Positions 18,301 through 29,616 are shown, numbered from the stretch's first letter. The stretch: DNA of 64,000 nt from Terricaulis sp. (GCA_024707365.1 JANPZV010000004.1:62001-126000), one strand, 5' to 3'. Made by a program: numbers and translations. Notes: generated from the sequence alone by a model not told the origin.

Positions 18301-19720
18301 CCCCATCACCGAATTCAAAGGCCGCGACGTTGCGGTGTTTGGGCTGGCGCGCACTGGCCTTGCGGCGGCCAAAGCGCTGATGGCCTGGCGGCGCGCGCGT
18401 TTATGCGTGGGATGATAACGATAGCTCACGCGCCGCAGCGGAAGCGGCGGGCGTGCCGGTTTCGGATATCAACTCGCGCGATTGGCGCAGCTTCGCGGCG
18501 CTGATCCTATCGCCCGGCGTGCCGCTCACATTTCCCGAGCCGCATCGCGTCGTCACGCTGGCGGAAGCCACGGGCGTGCCGATCATGAGCGATATCGAGC
18601 TCTTTGCGCGCGCCGTGAACGCGCTGGCGCCCACGCAACGCCCGAAGTTGATCGGCGTCACCGGCACCAACGGCAAATCCACCACCTCGGCGCTGATCGC
18701 CCACATCCTCAAGGAAGCGGGCAAGGATGTGCGCCTGGGCGGCAATATCGGGGCTGCCATGCTGGAGCAGCCGCCGCTGCATGCTGGCGCGTATTATGTG
18801 ATCGAGCTTTCGTCGTTTCAGCTCGATCTTACCTCGTCGCTGCGGCTGGACGTGGCGGTGTGGCTCAACACCACGCCCGATCACCTCGATCGCCACGGCG
18901 ATATGACCGCCTACGTCGCCGCCAAGAAGCGCATCTTCCTCAATCAAGGCGCGGGCGATACGGCCGTGATCGGCGTGGACGATGAATATTGCGCCGCGAT
19001 CTGCACCGAGCTCACACGCACCGGCGCGCAGCAAGTTTCGCCGATCTCCGCCGGGCAAGCTTTAGGGCGCGGGGTCAGCGCGCTTGGCGGCAAGCTGATC
19101 GATGCGCTGGGCGCGCGCGCCGAAACGGCGGCCGATCTCACCAAGGCGCCGGCGCTGGCCGGGCGCCACAACGCGCAGAACGCCGCCGCCGCGTACGCCG
19201 CCGCGCGCGCGCTGGGCGTGGATGCGCGCGCGCGATCGTGCAAGCCTTCACCAGCTTCGCCGGCCTGCCGCATCGGCTTGAGCGCGTGGCCACGATCGAG
19301 GGCGTGCGCTTCGTCAATGACAGCAAAGCCACCAATGCGAACGCGGCGGCCCAAGCGCTGGCGGTATATCCGCGCATTTACTGGATCGCCGGGGGCGTGG
19401 CCAAAGAGGGCGGCATCCATGAGCTCGCCCCGTTTTTCCCACGCATAGCGCGCGCCTATCTGATCGGCCAATCCGCCGGTGATTTCGCTGACGTGCTTGA
19501 GGGCAACGCCAATCTCACCATGGCGGGCAACCTGGAAGCGGCGGTGAAGCTCGCCTTCGCCGACGCCAAAGCTTCGGGCGAGCCGCATCCGGTTGTGCTG
19601 CTCTCGCCCGCTTGCGCGTCTTACGATCAATTCCGCTCTTACGAGGAGCGCGGCGATAAGTTCAAAGCGTATGTGAAGGCGCTGGCGCAAACCGGCGCGC
19701 GGGCGGGGGATCGGATTTGA
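18296..19720 (+). CDS. murD: UDP-MurNAc-L-alanine-D-glutamate ligase MurD, frame breaks near 18385 and 19230
   Basis: [74 protein letters not shown]. Confidence 0.95.
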
Positions 19721-20808
19721 GCGCGGCGTGGGCCGAACGTGCAAGCGCTGCGTTCGATCGCTTCCGCACTTATGACCGCGCGCTGCTGCTGATCGCGATC
19801 ACGCTGCTGGCGATCGGCATTGTGCTTTCCATGGCTGCGAGCCCCGCCGCCACCGCGCGCATCCGCATAGACGAAGCGTTCTATTTTGCCGCGCGCCAGG
19901 CCGCTTATGCGGGGCTGGGCGTTATCGTTATGCTGGCGGCCGCTTCGCTCGATCCGCGCGCGCTGCGGCGCCTTGCTACTATTCTGGCCGCGATTTTCTT
20001 GCCGCTCTGCGCGCTCGCCGCTTGGATCGGGCCGGAGATCAAGGGCGCGCACCGTTGGTTTGATTTTGGGCTGTTCTCAGTGCAGCCGGCGGAAATTCTA
20101 AAGCCGGCTTTGATCGTGGTGTGGGCCTGGATGCTCAGCGAAAGCATGAAGCATCCGGGGTTTCCGGGGCGGATCGTGTGCATCGTGCTCTATGGCCTCG
20201 CGGCGGCGGCGCTGATGAGCCAGCCTGATCTTGGGCAAACCGCGCTGCTTGGGCTTGCGCTCGCGCCGATGCTGTTTCTCTCGGGTATGGCGGTGCGCTG
20301 GCTGCTCGGCGGCGCCGCGCTGATGGTGATCGCGGCGCGCGCGGTCTATGAATTTTTCCCGCATGCGCGCGAACGCTGGGATGCGTTCATGGGCGAGCCT
20401 GGTTTTCAAGTCGGCCGCGCGCTCGATGCGATCGCGGCGGGCGGGGTGTTTGGGCGCGGGCCGGGCGAGGGCGTGATCAAGCGCGGCTTGCCTGATGCGC
20501 ATGCTGATTTCGTGTTTGCGGTGGCGGCCGAAGAATTTGGCTTGCTGGCCTCGTTGGGATTGATCGCGCTGTTTGGCGTGCTGGCGTTTCGCGGGCTTTC
20601 GCGCGCGAGCCGTTTGAACGAGCCGTTCGAGCAGCTCGCCGCCGCTGGTCTTGTCACGTTGCTTGTCGGGCAGGCGGCGATCCATATCGCGGTGAATTTG
20701 AGCCTGCTGCCGGCGAAGGGCATGACGCTGCCGTTCATCTCGTTCGGCGGATCGTCCATGATCGGAACCGCGCTCGCGTTCGGCTTTTTGCTTGTCGCTG
20801 CTGCGTGA
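19717..20808 (+). CDS. ftsW: Peptidoglycan glycosyltransferase FtsW (SEDS)
   Basis: SEDS topology; KGAHRWF, FSVQPAEILKPA, QPDLGQTALL, LPAKGMTLPFISFGGSSM. Confidence 0.97.
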   Translation: MSAAWAERASAAFDRFRTYDRALLLIAITLLAIGIVLSMAASPAATARIRIDEAFYFAARQAAYAGLGVIVMLAAASLDPRALRRLATILAAIFLPLCALAAWIGPEIKGAHRWFDFGLFSVQPAEILKPALIVVWAWMLSESMKHPGFPGRIVCIVLYGLAAAALMSQPDLGQTALLGLALAPMLFLSGMAVRWLLGGAALMVIAARAVYEFFPHARERWDAFMGEPGFQVGRALDAIAAGGVFGRGPGEGVIKRGLPDAHADFVFAVAAEEFGLLASLGLIALFGVLAFRGLSRASRLNEPFEQLAAAGLVTLLVGQAAIHIAVNLSLLPAKGMTLPFISFGGSSMIGTALAFGFLLVAAA

Positions 20809-20852
20809 TAGGCCGGGCGCTTATCTCTATGTCGAGCGCAGGCCAGATTGAG

Positions 20853-21943
20853 ATGTCGAAAAAAATCGTGGTGATCGCCGCGGGCGGAACCGGCGGGCAT
20901 TTGTTTCCCGCCGCCGCGTTCGCCGAAGAAATGTTCCGCCGCGGCTGGCGCGTGTTTCTGATGACGGACGCGCGCGGGCGCCGCTACGCCGAAGGCTTTC
21001 CCGCTGAGCGGATTGATGACGTGCCCGCCGCCAGCATCGGCGCCAATCCGTTCAAGGCCGTGCCGGCCGCGTTCAAGATTATGCGCGGCATTGACGCCGC
21101 CAAGAAGCGCTTCAAGGAGCAACCGCCCGCGCTTGTGGCCGGCTTTGGCGGTTATCCTTCCTTCCCAGCATTGATGGCTGCGCGCGCGCAGAAAATTCCG
21201 ATCCTGATCCATGAGCAGAATTCCGTGCTTGGCCGCGTGAACCGCGCGATGGCCGGCAGCGCCGCTGTGGTGGCGTGCGGGTTTGAGCGGCTGGATCGGC
21301 TCCCGGTCAGCGCCGCGAGCCGCAAGCATGTCGTCGGCAATCCGGTGCGTTCGCCGATCCTCGCGGTGCGGGAGCGGCCCTATCGGAAGCGCCAGCCGGC
21401 GGGCGGCTCAATTTGCTGATCATCGGCGGTAGCCAGGGCGCGCGGCTGTTTGGCGATGTGATCCCCGCCGCCATCGCCATGTTGCCGCCTGAGTTGAAAA
21501 GCCGGCTCGATGTCGTGCACCAGGTGCGCGAGGAGCAATTGACGGCGGCCAAGAAGGTTTATGAGAAAGCCAAGGTGAAAGCGGAGGCCGCGCCGTTCTT
21601 CACCGAGATGGGCCAGCGCTTGGGCGCGGCGCATCTGGTGATCGCGCGCGCGGGCGCTTCCTCCGTCACCGAGCTGCAGGTGGCGGGCCGGCCCGCCATC
21701 CTGGTGCCGTTCGCCGCCGCGGCCGACGATCACCAGACCGCGAACGCAGAAGGGCTCACCGCCGTCGGCGCGGCTGATCTGTTCACCGAAGCTGAATTTA
21801 CCCCGGACGTGCTGGCCGCCTGCCTTGAGCGGCGCCTGGCGGATCCGCATGGGCTCGCGGTGCGCGCCGCCGCCGCCCGCGCCGCCGCCAAGCCCGAAGC
21901 GGCCAAGGCCCTGGCCGATCTGGCTGAGGAAGAGGCGCTCTAA
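20853..21943 (+). CDS. murG: UDP-GlcNAc:lipid I transferase MurG, frame break near 21400
   Basis: AAGGTGGHLFPA, GFGGYPSFPALMAA, HEQNSVLGRVNR, then LLIIGGSQGARLF in a second frame. Confidence 0.96.
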
Positions 21944-22030
21944 AAAACCTGGCCCCGCCCGCATCCGGGGCCGCCTTTGGCGGCGGATAGGGTTCAGAAG
22001 GCCGGTTTGGCGGCCTTGGAGGGCAAGCAC

Positions 22031-22174
22031 ATGGAAGAGCTGTTCCGCGATTTTTGGTGGCTGATGTTCCCGCTGTTTGGGATGGTGCTGGCGTTTCGCG
22101 GCCAAGCCAACGAATTTGCCCGCCGTGAGCGCGTGCTCGCCGAGGCCGAACGCAATCTGGAGAGCCGCCCGTGA
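22031..22174 (+). CDS. Small single-TM protein with FWWLMFPLFGM motif
   Basis: 47 aa; shares FWWLxFPxFGMxxAF with the following ORF; ATGs well placed. Confidence 0.6.
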   Translation: MEELFRDFWWLMFPLFGMVLAFRGQANEFARRERVLAEAERNLESRP

Positions 22175-22572
22175 CCTTCGCTGAATTCTTCTATTCCTTT
22201 TGGTGGCTGATCTTTCCGATCTTCGGCATGGCGATGGCCTTCCAGGGCGCGGGCCAAAGCGAAAAGCGCCAGCGCCGCACGCTCGATCTGATCCGCTCTT
22301 ATGTGGAGCAGGGCAAAGAGCCGCCGCCCGAATTGCTCAAGCTCGCCCAGAAAAGCGATGATGATTGGGGCATGGGCGGCGTCGGCGGCGGCGGCGGGCA
22401 AAATTCCAGCGCCTGGACCTTCGTGGTGTTCGCGGCGCTCGCGGCGGGGTTTGGCACCGGCTATTGGTTCGTGCGCGCGGAAGATTTCGCTTTCGCTTTC
22501 CTGATCGTGGCCGTGACGATGGGCGTGCTCGCGCTGGGCGCGCTTGGCATCCTGATCTTCGGACGCAAGTAG
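22171..22572 (+). CDS. Membrane protein with FWWLIFPIFGM motif
   Basis: N-terminal motif shared with the upstream ORF; three hydrophobic segments; overlaps the upstream gene by 4 nt. Confidence 0.75.
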   Translation: MTFAEFFYSFWWLIFPIFGMAMAFQGAGQSEKRQRRTLDLIRSYVEQGKEPPPELLKLAQKSDDDWGMGGVGGGGGQNSSAWTFVVFAALAAGFGTGYWFVRAEDFAFAFLIVAVTMGVLALGALGILIFGRK

Positions 22573-22579
22573 CAAGCTG

Positions 22580-23128
22580 ATGGACGCCGCCTCCGAGGCG
22601 CGCCTCCTGGGATTAGCTCGCAAAGGCGATATGCGCGCCTTCGGCTCTTTGGTCGATGCGCATCAGCCGGCGGTGCGCGCTTTCTTGCGCCGCCTCACCG
22701 GCTCCTACGCCGATGCGGACGACATCGCCCAAGATGCGTTCGCCAGAACCTGGGAAGTGCTGAACCGTTATGACGGCCGCGCCTCGCTGCGCAGCTTTAT
22801 CTGCGGGGTGGCGTTTCAATATTGGCGGCGCGGCCGCCGCGCGGAGGGCCGGCGCCTGGCGCGCGACACCGCCTACGCCGATCTCGAAGACGCCCACCAT
22901 GACGCGCCGCAGATGACGCCGGAGCGGCTGGCGTTGCGCCGCGCGATGGAGGATCTGCCGCCCGATCAGCGCGCCGCGCTGGCGCTGTGCTTGGGCCAGG
23001 ATTTCACCCACCAGGAAGCGGCTGAGGCGTTGAAGCTTCCCCTCGGCACTGTGAAGTCGCATATTAATCGGGGCAGGGCGCGCCTACAGGCCGCGCTTGG
23101 CCTTAACGCAGAGCAGAACGATGCATGA
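22580..23128 (+). CDS. ECF-type RNA polymerase sigma factor
   Basis: DADDIAQDAFARTWE (region 2), LPPDQRAALALCLGQDFTHQEAAEALKLPLGTVKSHINRGRARLQ (region 4). Confidence 0.93.
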   Translation: MDAASEARLLGLARKGDMRAFGSLVDAHQPAVRAFLRRLTGSYADADDIAQDAFARTWEVLNRYDGRASLRSFICGVAFQYWRRGRRAEGRRLARDTAYADLEDAHHDAPQMTPERLALRRAMEDLPPDQRAALALCLGQDFTHQEAAEALKLPLGTVKSHINRGRARLQAALGLNAEQNDA

Positions 23129-23435
23129 CGACCGCTCTTTAGCCGCCCTGTTGGGCGAGGCGCCGCAGACGCCCGATCCGGGCTTCCGCTTTGACGTGTT
23201 CGCCCGCGTCAGCGCACGCGCGCGCCGCCGCGCGGCGTTCGAGCGCGGGACGCTGCAAGTGGCCGCGTTCACTGGCGCTGGGCTGGTTTTGGCGCTGATC
23301 CAGTTCGCCAGCGCCGCTTCCGGCGCCTGGGGGCCGATGCTGGGCGCTGCGGGCGCGCTCGCGCTCTCGGGGGCTGTGGCCTTTACGGTGATCAAGGGCC
23401 CGAAGGCGGCGCTGGCTGTGTTCCGGCCCGCTTAA
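23121..23435 (+). CDS. Small membrane protein, possible anti-sigma partner
   Basis: Overlaps the ECF sigma gene; cytoplasmic N-terminus plus two TM segments. Confidence 0.6.
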   Translation: MHDDRSLAALLGEAPQTPDPGFRFDVFARVSARARRRAAFERGTLQVAAFTGAGLVLALIQFASAASGAWGPMLGAAGALALSGAVAFTVIKGPKAALAVFRPA

Positions 23436-23488
23436 GCCTATCTGCCGCCGCAAGCGGCCCCTATAATCCCGGCAAATCGGGAGAGACC

Positions 23489-24904
23489 ATGCTGCGCCGC
23501 GCCATTCCGTTCGATACAGGGCCCATTCATTTCGTCGGCATCGGCGGCATCGGCATGTCCGGCATCGCCGCCGTGATGAAGAATTTCGGCTACGAGGTGA
23601 CGGGCTCGGACGCGAAGGAAAGCGCCAACACAGAGCGCCTGCGCGCCCAGGGCATCCCCATCTTCATCGGCCACAACGCTGAGAACGTCGCCAATGCCGG
23701 CGTGGTGGTGATTTCCTCGGCCATCAAGAACGGCAACCCGGAGGTGGACGCCGCGCGCGCGCGCGGGGCGCCGATCGTGCGCCGGGCTGAAATGCTGGCC
23801 GAGATCATGCGCCTGAAATGGACGGTCGCCATCGGCGGCACGCACGGCAAAACCACCACCACCTCGATGATCGCGGCCCTGCTCGACGCGGGCCAGAAAG
23901 ATCCCACCGTCATCAATGGCGGCATCATCAACGCCTATGGCGCCAATTCGCGCATCGGCGAGGGCGAGTGGATGGTGGTGGAGGCCGATGAGAGCGACGG
24001 CACCTTCACGCGCCTGCGCGCTACTGCTGTTGTCGTCACCAACATGGATCCTGAGCATCTGGATCATTACGGCTCGGTCGAGGCCATGAACGCCGCGTAT
24101 CAGACGTTCGTGGAAAATATCCCGTTCTACGGCTTTGCCGTGATGTGCCTCGATCATCCGCAGGTGCAGGCGCTGGCCGCCAATGTGCGCGATCGGCGCA
24201 TCATCTCTTACGGCTTTAACCCCCAGGCCGATGTGTGCGCGCAAAACGTGCGCCCCTCGCGCGATGGCTCGACGTTCGATGTCGTGGCCCGCCGCAAGGG
24301 CGAGGGGCCGGGCGTGACCATGCACGATCTCTTCCTGCCAGTGGCTGGCCGCCACAACGTGCAAAACGCCGTGGCCGCCATCGCCGTGGCGCGGGAGCTG
24401 GGCGTGACCGATGCGGGCATCCGCGCCGGGCTCAAGAAATTCGCCGGTGTGAAACGGCGTTTCTCCACCACCGGCTATTGGAACGAGGTGCGCATCGTCG
24501 ATGATTACGGCCATCACCCGGTCGAAATCGCCGCCGTGCTTTCGGCCGCGCGCGAGATGACGGAAGGGCGCGTGCTCGCCGTGGTGCAGCCACACCGCTA
24601 TTCGCGCTTGCGCGATCTGTTCAAGGATTTCTCCACCTGCTTCAACGACGCCGATATCGTGGCGGTGGCCGATGTGTACGCTGCGGGCGAAGCCCCGCTC
24701 GATGGGATCAGCGCGGAAACGCTCGCCGCCAGCCTCAAAGGCCACGGTCATCGCGATGCGCGCAAGCTTGCTAGCCTCGATGCGCTGCCCGATTTCGTGC
24801 GCACTGAGGCAAGGCCCGGCGACATCGTCGTCTGCCTCGGCGCCGGCGACATCACCGCCTACGCCAACGCGCTGCCCGCCAAGCTGGGCGCTGCGGCGGC
24901 TTAA
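23489..24904 (+). CDS. murC: UDP-N-acetylmuramate-L-alanine ligase
   Basis: [46 protein letters not shown]. Confidence 0.97.
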   Translation: MLRRAIPFDTGPIHFVGIGGIGMSGIAAVMKNFGYEVTGSDAKESANTERLRAQGIPIFIGHNAENVANAGVVVISSAIKNGNPEVDAARARGAPIVRRAEMLAEIMRLKWTVAIGGTHGKTTTTSMIAALLDAGQKDPTVINGGIINAYGANSRIGEGEWMVVEADESDGTFTRLRATAVVVTNMDPEHLDHYGSVEAMNAAYQTFVENIPFYGFAVMCLDHPQVQALAANVRDRRIISYGFNPQADVCAQNVRPSRDGSTFDVVARRKGEGPGVTMHDLFLPVAGRHNVQNAVAAIAVARELGVTDAGIRAGLKKFAGVKRRFSTTGYWNEVRIVDDYGHHPVEIAAVLSAAREMTEGRVLAVVQPHRYSRLRDLFKDFSTCFNDADIVAVADVYAAGEAPLDGISAETLAASLKGHGHRDARKLASLDALPDFVRTEARPGDIVVCLGAGDITAYANALPAKLGAAAA

Positions 24905-25371
24905 GGCTCAGGCATCAGCCGCGCGCGCAAGGCGCGCACGCGCGTGAGCAAGGGCTGCGCTTCGCTGAGCGGCGCGCCGAAATCGAACGTGATGCTGCGC
25001 GCGCCGTTGATGCTCAAGGTCTCTGCGCCGCCATCGGCGCAATCGGGGCAGCCGATCACATCGGGCAGCGCGCTGAGATCAGCCTGAGCGGCAAGGCGCG
25101 CGAACGCATCCCATTCAGCGGCTGAAAGCGGCGCCGTAAAGCGCTGGTCCGGCAGGTCGGGCGCGCCGCGCCCGCCGCGCGCTTGGCGCGTCAGCACCGC
25201 GCCCGCTGCGCTGATCTCCAGCCGCGTCGTGCAATAGCCCACGCACATGCCGAACGATGTGGTGGAGACGATCTGGCGGATGTCCGCCCGCGCTTGCGGC
25301 GTGCTCGCGCATGCGGCGAGTGCGAGCAGCGCGGCAAGAAGCCCGAACCTCGCACATGAGATCGTTGGCAC
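24901..25371 (-). CDS. Lipoprotein, DUF6438-like
   Basis: Lipobox [25 protein letters not shown] pattern. Confidence 0.65.
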   Translation of the reverse strand: MPTISCARFGLLAALLALAACASTPQARADIRQIVSTTSFGMCVGYCTTRLEISAAGAVLTRQARGGRGAPDLPDQRFTAPLSAAEWDAFARLAAQADLSALPDVIGCPDCADGGAETLSINGARSITFDFGAPLSEAQPLLTRVRALRARLMPEP

Positions 25372-25394
25372 TGCTGGAGCCTCCCTGCGTGTTT

Positions 25395-25406
25395 GGGGGG
25401 GGGGGG
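25395..25406. repeat. 12-nt poly-G tract upstream of the 24901..25371 lipoprotein gene
   Basis: Direct reading: gtttGGGGGGGGGGGGctat. Confidence 0.9.
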
Positions 25407-25505
25407 CTATCGCTCCCCGAGATTTGCGGCGAATTGTAGTCCATTCGGGCGCCTGGAGCCGAAACGATTTGACCCAGGCCGCGACTCACGGCGCCAAGGT
25501 CAGCC

Positions 25506-26370
25506 ATGGCCGATACAGCATCCCGCAAACCTGTCCCGCTGCGCGCGGCTATCGTCTATGATTTTGACGGCACGCTCGCGCGCGGCAATCTTCAGGAACG
25601 CAGCTTCATCCCCGACATCGCCGGCATGAAGCACGCCGATTTCTGGCTCGACGTGAAGCGCCTCGCCAAAGCTGAGGATGCGGATGAGATCCTCGTCTAT
25701 ATGCACCTGATGCTCGATCGCGCGCGCGCAGCGGGGCATCCGGTCACGCGCAAGCAATTGCAGCAGAGCGGATCAGATCCTGATTTCTTCGATGGGCTCG
25801 ATCATTGGTTTGATCGCATCAACGCCTTTGGCGATGATATGGGCCTGCAGCTGGATCATTACGTTGTCTCTTCCGGCATCTATGAGATGATCGAAGGCTG
25901 CCCCTTGTTTGGCCGCTTCCGGCAAGTGTTCGCCTCGCGCTATCTCTATGACGCGAACGGGGGAGGCCAAATGGCCTTCGGTGGCGATCAATTACACCAC
26001 CAAGACGCAATTTCTTTTCCGCATCAACAAAGGCATCGATAACGTCCACGATACCGAGGCGATCAATCGCTGGCTGCATAATGATGCGCGCGCCGTGCCG
26101 TTTGAGCGCATGATCTTCATTGGCGATGGCGATACCGACATCCCCTCGATGAAGATGGTCACAAGCCAAGGCGGCTGCGCCATCGCCGTGCTCGACCCCT
26201 ATCAATGGACAGAGCCGCGTAGCCTCGACAAAGTCTCGCGCCTCATCGCCGAGGATCGCGTCTCTTACGTCGCGCCCGCCGATTACATGCCGCAAAGCCA
26301 GCTCGACGTGATCGTCAAAGGCGCGCTGGGCCGGATCGCCCTGCGCGCCGGTTTGAAGGTTGCGCCTTAG
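25506..26370 (+). CDS. HAD-superfamily phosphatase (SerB-like), frame break near 25965
   Basis: VYDFDGTLARGN; SSGIYEMIEG; IFIGDGDTDIPSMKM in the second frame. Confidence 0.85.
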
Positions 26371-26744
26371 CTGCCGGTGGCTTCCGGCTCTTCCGGCTTG
26401 CGCTGGATCGAAACCACGCTGTAGCGGTTTTGCGGTTCGCCGCCGATGATCTCAACGCCGAGCCCGTTGCCGACGCAAATCCAATTGGTGGGAGAGCGGA
26501 TGGCGATGGCTTGCGTCCAATCGAGATCGCGCGCGTTCCAATTGGTGGTGAGGATGTAATAGCGGCCGCGCGCGCGCACTTCGATATTGTGATTGTCGAT
26601 CACGCCGTAGCCGAAAATATCGTCATTGCGGAAGCAATCTTGCGCGGGCGCCGCCGCGCTCGCGGTTTGCTCGGAAGCGCCGGTGCTGGAGCATGCGGCG
26701 AGCGTGAGGGCCGCCGCAGCGAGGAAAAGTGAACGAAGCATCAA
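26367..26744 (-). CDS. DUF6491-like lipoprotein
   Basis: Lipobox LAACSS; DCFRNDDIFGYGVIDNHNIEVRARGRYYILTT. Confidence 0.7.
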   Translation of the reverse strand: MMLRSLFLAAAALTLAACSSTGASEQTASAAAPAQDCFRNDDIFGYGVIDNHNIEVRARGRYYILTTNWNARDLDWTQAIAIRSPTNWICVGNGLGVEIIGGEPQNRYSVVSIQRKPEEPEATGS

Positions 26745-26848
26745 GCGTGTCTCCCAATATAGCCGTCGCCACTATGGCGCCGCATTTCAGGGCTGGCGAG
26801 CGCAGCAGCGCGTTGACGGGCGCTAAAACCGTGCGATAGCCATCAAGA

Positions 26849-27763
26849 ATGAGTGAATTGGATTGGCCCTCGGTGCGCGGCAAGCTTCTCAAGCAAGAAA
26901 GCCTTGCGCCCTTTACCTGGTTTCGCGTTGGCGGGCCGGCGGATGCGCTGTTCATTCCCGCCGACGCTGATGATCTCGGCGCGTTTCTGGAGAGCTTGCC
27001 TCTACACATTCCCGTTACAATGCTCGGCGTCGGCTCCAATGTGATTGTGCGCGATGGCGGGATTGAAGGCGTTGTCATCCGCCTTGCGGGCCGCGCCTTC
27101 GCCGATATTCGCATTGATGCGGAGAGCAACACGCTCAGCGCGGGCGCGGGCGCGCTTGATGCGATGGTCGCCAAAGCTGCGGCGAAGGCGGGGCTCGGCG
27201 GGCTCGAATTTTTCGCCGGCATCCCCGGCACGATCGGCGGCGCGCTGACGATGAACGCAGGATGCTATGGGAGCGAAACCAAGGACGTGCTCATCTCCGC
27301 CTGGGGCTTTGACCGGAGCGGGCGAAAGCGCACGTTCAGCGCCGCTGAGTTTGGCTTCACTTATCGCCGCAACGCGATCGCAGAGCCGATTCATTGGGTC
27401 GAGGCGGTGTTCGCGGCGCGCCCTTCGACGCCGGAAGCCGTCAGCGCGCGCATGGCGGAGATCACCAGCCAGCGTGAGAGCAGCCAGCCGATCCGCGATA
27501 AAACTGGCGGCTCCACCTTCAAGAACCCGCTCGGCGCCGATGGCCACAAGCTCTCGGCCTGGAAGCTGGTGGATGAAGCGGGCATGCGCGGCGCGCGCCG
27601 GGGCGGCGCCCAAGTCAGCGAAAAGCACGCCAATTTCCTGATCAACACTGGCGAAGCCAGCGCCGCCGATATCGAAGGCTTGGGCGAGGATGTGCGCGCG
27701 GCCGTGCAGGCCAAGCACGGCGTTGCGCTTGATTGGGAAATCAAGCGCATCGGCCGGCCATGA
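26849..27763 (+). CDS. murB: UDP-N-acetylenolpyruvoylglucosamine reductase
   Basis: [60 protein letters not shown]. Confidence 0.97.
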   Translation: MSELDWPSVRGKLLKQESLAPFTWFRVGGPADALFIPADADDLGAFLESLPLHIPVTMLGVGSNVIVRDGGIEGVVIRLAGRAFADIRIDAESNTLSAGAGALDAMVAKAAAKAGLGGLEFFAGIPGTIGGALTMNAGCYGSETKDVLISAWGFDRSGRKRTFSAAEFGFTYRRNAIAEPIHWVEAVFAARPSTPEAVSARMAEITSQRESSQPIRDKTGGSTFKNPLGADGHKLSAWKLVDEAGMRGARRGGAQVSEKHANFLINTGEASAADIEGLGEDVRAAVQAKHGVALDWEIKRIGRP

Positions 27764-27772
27764 TACGCCCGT

Positions 27773-28345
27773 CTAATCGCCGCGCTTGAAGATGTCGGCC
27801 GCGCGCGCCTGCGCGATGCCGGCAAGGTCGTTTGCGCGCGCGGCGAAGCGCGCATCGCTCGCATAAAGCGCAACCAGCAGCGCGAACGCTGAAAGAGCCA
27901 GCACGCCAACCCCCGCAAGGCGCGAGGCTTGCCCGGCTGTGTGCGGCGGCGCAGGCTTGGCGGGCGGCTCCATCATAGGCGCTGACGCGCGCGGCGGGCT
28001 TAGCAAAGCGCGCCAGGCGTTTTTCGCGGCGCGCCCCTTGGGCAAAGGCTTGACCAGCGCCCCGAGCGGCGCAGGCGGCGTCGCCGCGTCGGTGCGCAGG
28101 CAGGTCAGCCGCTTGGCCGCCGCCGCCTTTTTACCCGCCCAGCGCAAGTCCGGCCGTCGCGCCGCATCGCGCGACCAAAGCAGCACCACGTTGTCGGCTT
28201 CCGCCAGAAGCTTTTCCCGGTCACGCCCAGCGTCGGGCAGGGTGCTCACGGCATAGCCAAGCTGCGCCAAGGTCCAGGCGATGTCGGCGGCGAGCGCCCG
28301 CGCGCTCGGCGCGTGCGCGAGAATTACGAGAGGCGAAGGTTTCAT
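27773..28345 (-). CDS. TIR-like (degenerate) membrane protein
   Basis: SPLVILAHAPSARALAADIAWTLAQLGYAVS...NVVLLWSRDA resembles the TIR fold pattern; C-terminal TM segment; no clear SxxCxxE motif. Confidence 0.5.
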   Translation of the reverse strand: MKPSPLVILAHAPSARALAADIAWTLAQLGYAVSTLPDAGRDREKLLAEADNVVLLWSRDAARRPDLRWAGKKAAAAKRLTCLRTDAATPPAPLGALVKPLPKGRAAKNAWRALLSPPRASAPMMEPPAKPAPPHTAGQASRLAGVGVLALSAFALLVALYASDARFAARANDLAGIAQARAADIFKRGD

Positions 28346-28701
28346 CGCGGCGGATGGTAGCCGTTGCTGCGGGCTGCGCGCCAAGCGCGCGCGTCTTTGG
28401 TAAAGGCGCGGAAGCGTCCAGGCGCCTCTGTGCGCGGCGCCTACGCCTAAAAAAGAAGGCGCAGGCGGCGGCGCAAACGCGAAAATGCGCGCCTTTGCCC
28501 CGACGGCTTAACAGCGCGTTGCCGCCCATGCCCGCGCTTTAGACAAGCTCAACACTATTGAATCGAAATTTACCATAAAAAACAGCAACTAAGCGCAGCG
28601 CCATCATCATGCCTTAACCCCGATCCGTTTCATTATGACACTCTCGGATCGGGCGATGACGAAGCTTGGCCGAGGGGGTGTTTGGTTGGTGAGGCGCGAG
28701 C

Positions 28702-29616
28702 ATGGCGCGGGTTGTGGTGCTTTTGGGCGGCTTAAGCCCTGAACGGCCTGTGAGCTTGGTTTCCGGGCGCGGCTGCGCGGATGCGCTCGCCCGGCTAGGC
28801 CACGAGGTGATCGAAATTGATCCGCAAAACAGCGGCTGGATCGCTGAATTGAAGGACGCCGCGCCGGACGCGGTGTTCAACGCCCTGCACGGCGAATACG
28901 GCGAGGATGGCCGCACCCAAGGCGTGCTCGATTATCTCAAGCTGCCGTACACGCATTCAGGCTGCCTATCTTCAGCGCTGGCCATGGATAAGGATAAATC
29001 CAAGGCCGTGTTTGCGCAGGCGGGCCTGCCGCTGGCGAACGGCAAGCTGATGCATCGGCTCGATGCGGCCAAAGCTCATCCGATGCCAGCGCCTTACGTT
29101 GTGAAGCCCAATGCGCAGGGCTCATCGGTGGGCATCTTTATCGTGCGCGAAGGCGCCAACCGCCCGCCCGAACAATTGCTCGATCCCGATTGGACCTTTG
29201 GCCAAGAGGTGCTGGTCGAAGAATTTATCGACGGCAAGGAGCTCACCGTTGCGGTCATGCATGATCGCGGCGCGCTGGCTGTCACCGAAATCATCGCCAA
29301 CAGCGAATGGTACGATTTCGACGCGAAATATTCCGCTGGCGGCTCGCGCCACGAAATCCCGGCCGACATTCCGCAGACCGTCGCCGATCAATTGATGCGC
29401 GCCGCCGAAGCCGCGCACCACGCGCTTGGCTGCCGCGGCGTGACGCGCAGTGATTTCCGCTATGACCCCAAGCGTGACCGCATCGCGCTCTTGGAGGTGA
29501 ACACCCAGCCCGGCATGACGCCGACCTCGCTCGTGCCCGAGCAGGCGGCTTTCGTCGGCATGTCTTACGATGAATTGGTAGGGTGGATTTTGGAGGATGC
29601 GTCATGGCCGCGGTGA
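28702..29616 (+). CDS. ddl: D-alanine-D-alanine ligase
   Basis: VVVLLGGLSPERPVSLVSG, ALHGEYGEDGRTQGVLDYL, KPNAQGSSVGI, EVNTQPGMTPTSLVPEQA. Confidence 0.97.
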   Translation: MARVVVLLGGLSPERPVSLVSGRGCADALARLGHEVIEIDPQNSGWIAELKDAAPDAVFNALHGEYGEDGRTQGVLDYLKLPYTHSGCLSSALAMDKDKSKAVFAQAGLPLANGKLMHRLDAAKAHPMPAPYVVKPNAQGSSVGIFIVREGANRPPEQLLDPDWTFGQEVLVEEFIDGKELTVAVMHDRGALAVTEIIANSEWYDFDAKYSAGGSRHEIPADIPQTVADQLMRAAEAAHHALGCRGVTRSDFRYDPKRDRIALLEVNTQPGMTPTSLVPEQAAFVGMSYDELVGWILEDASWPR

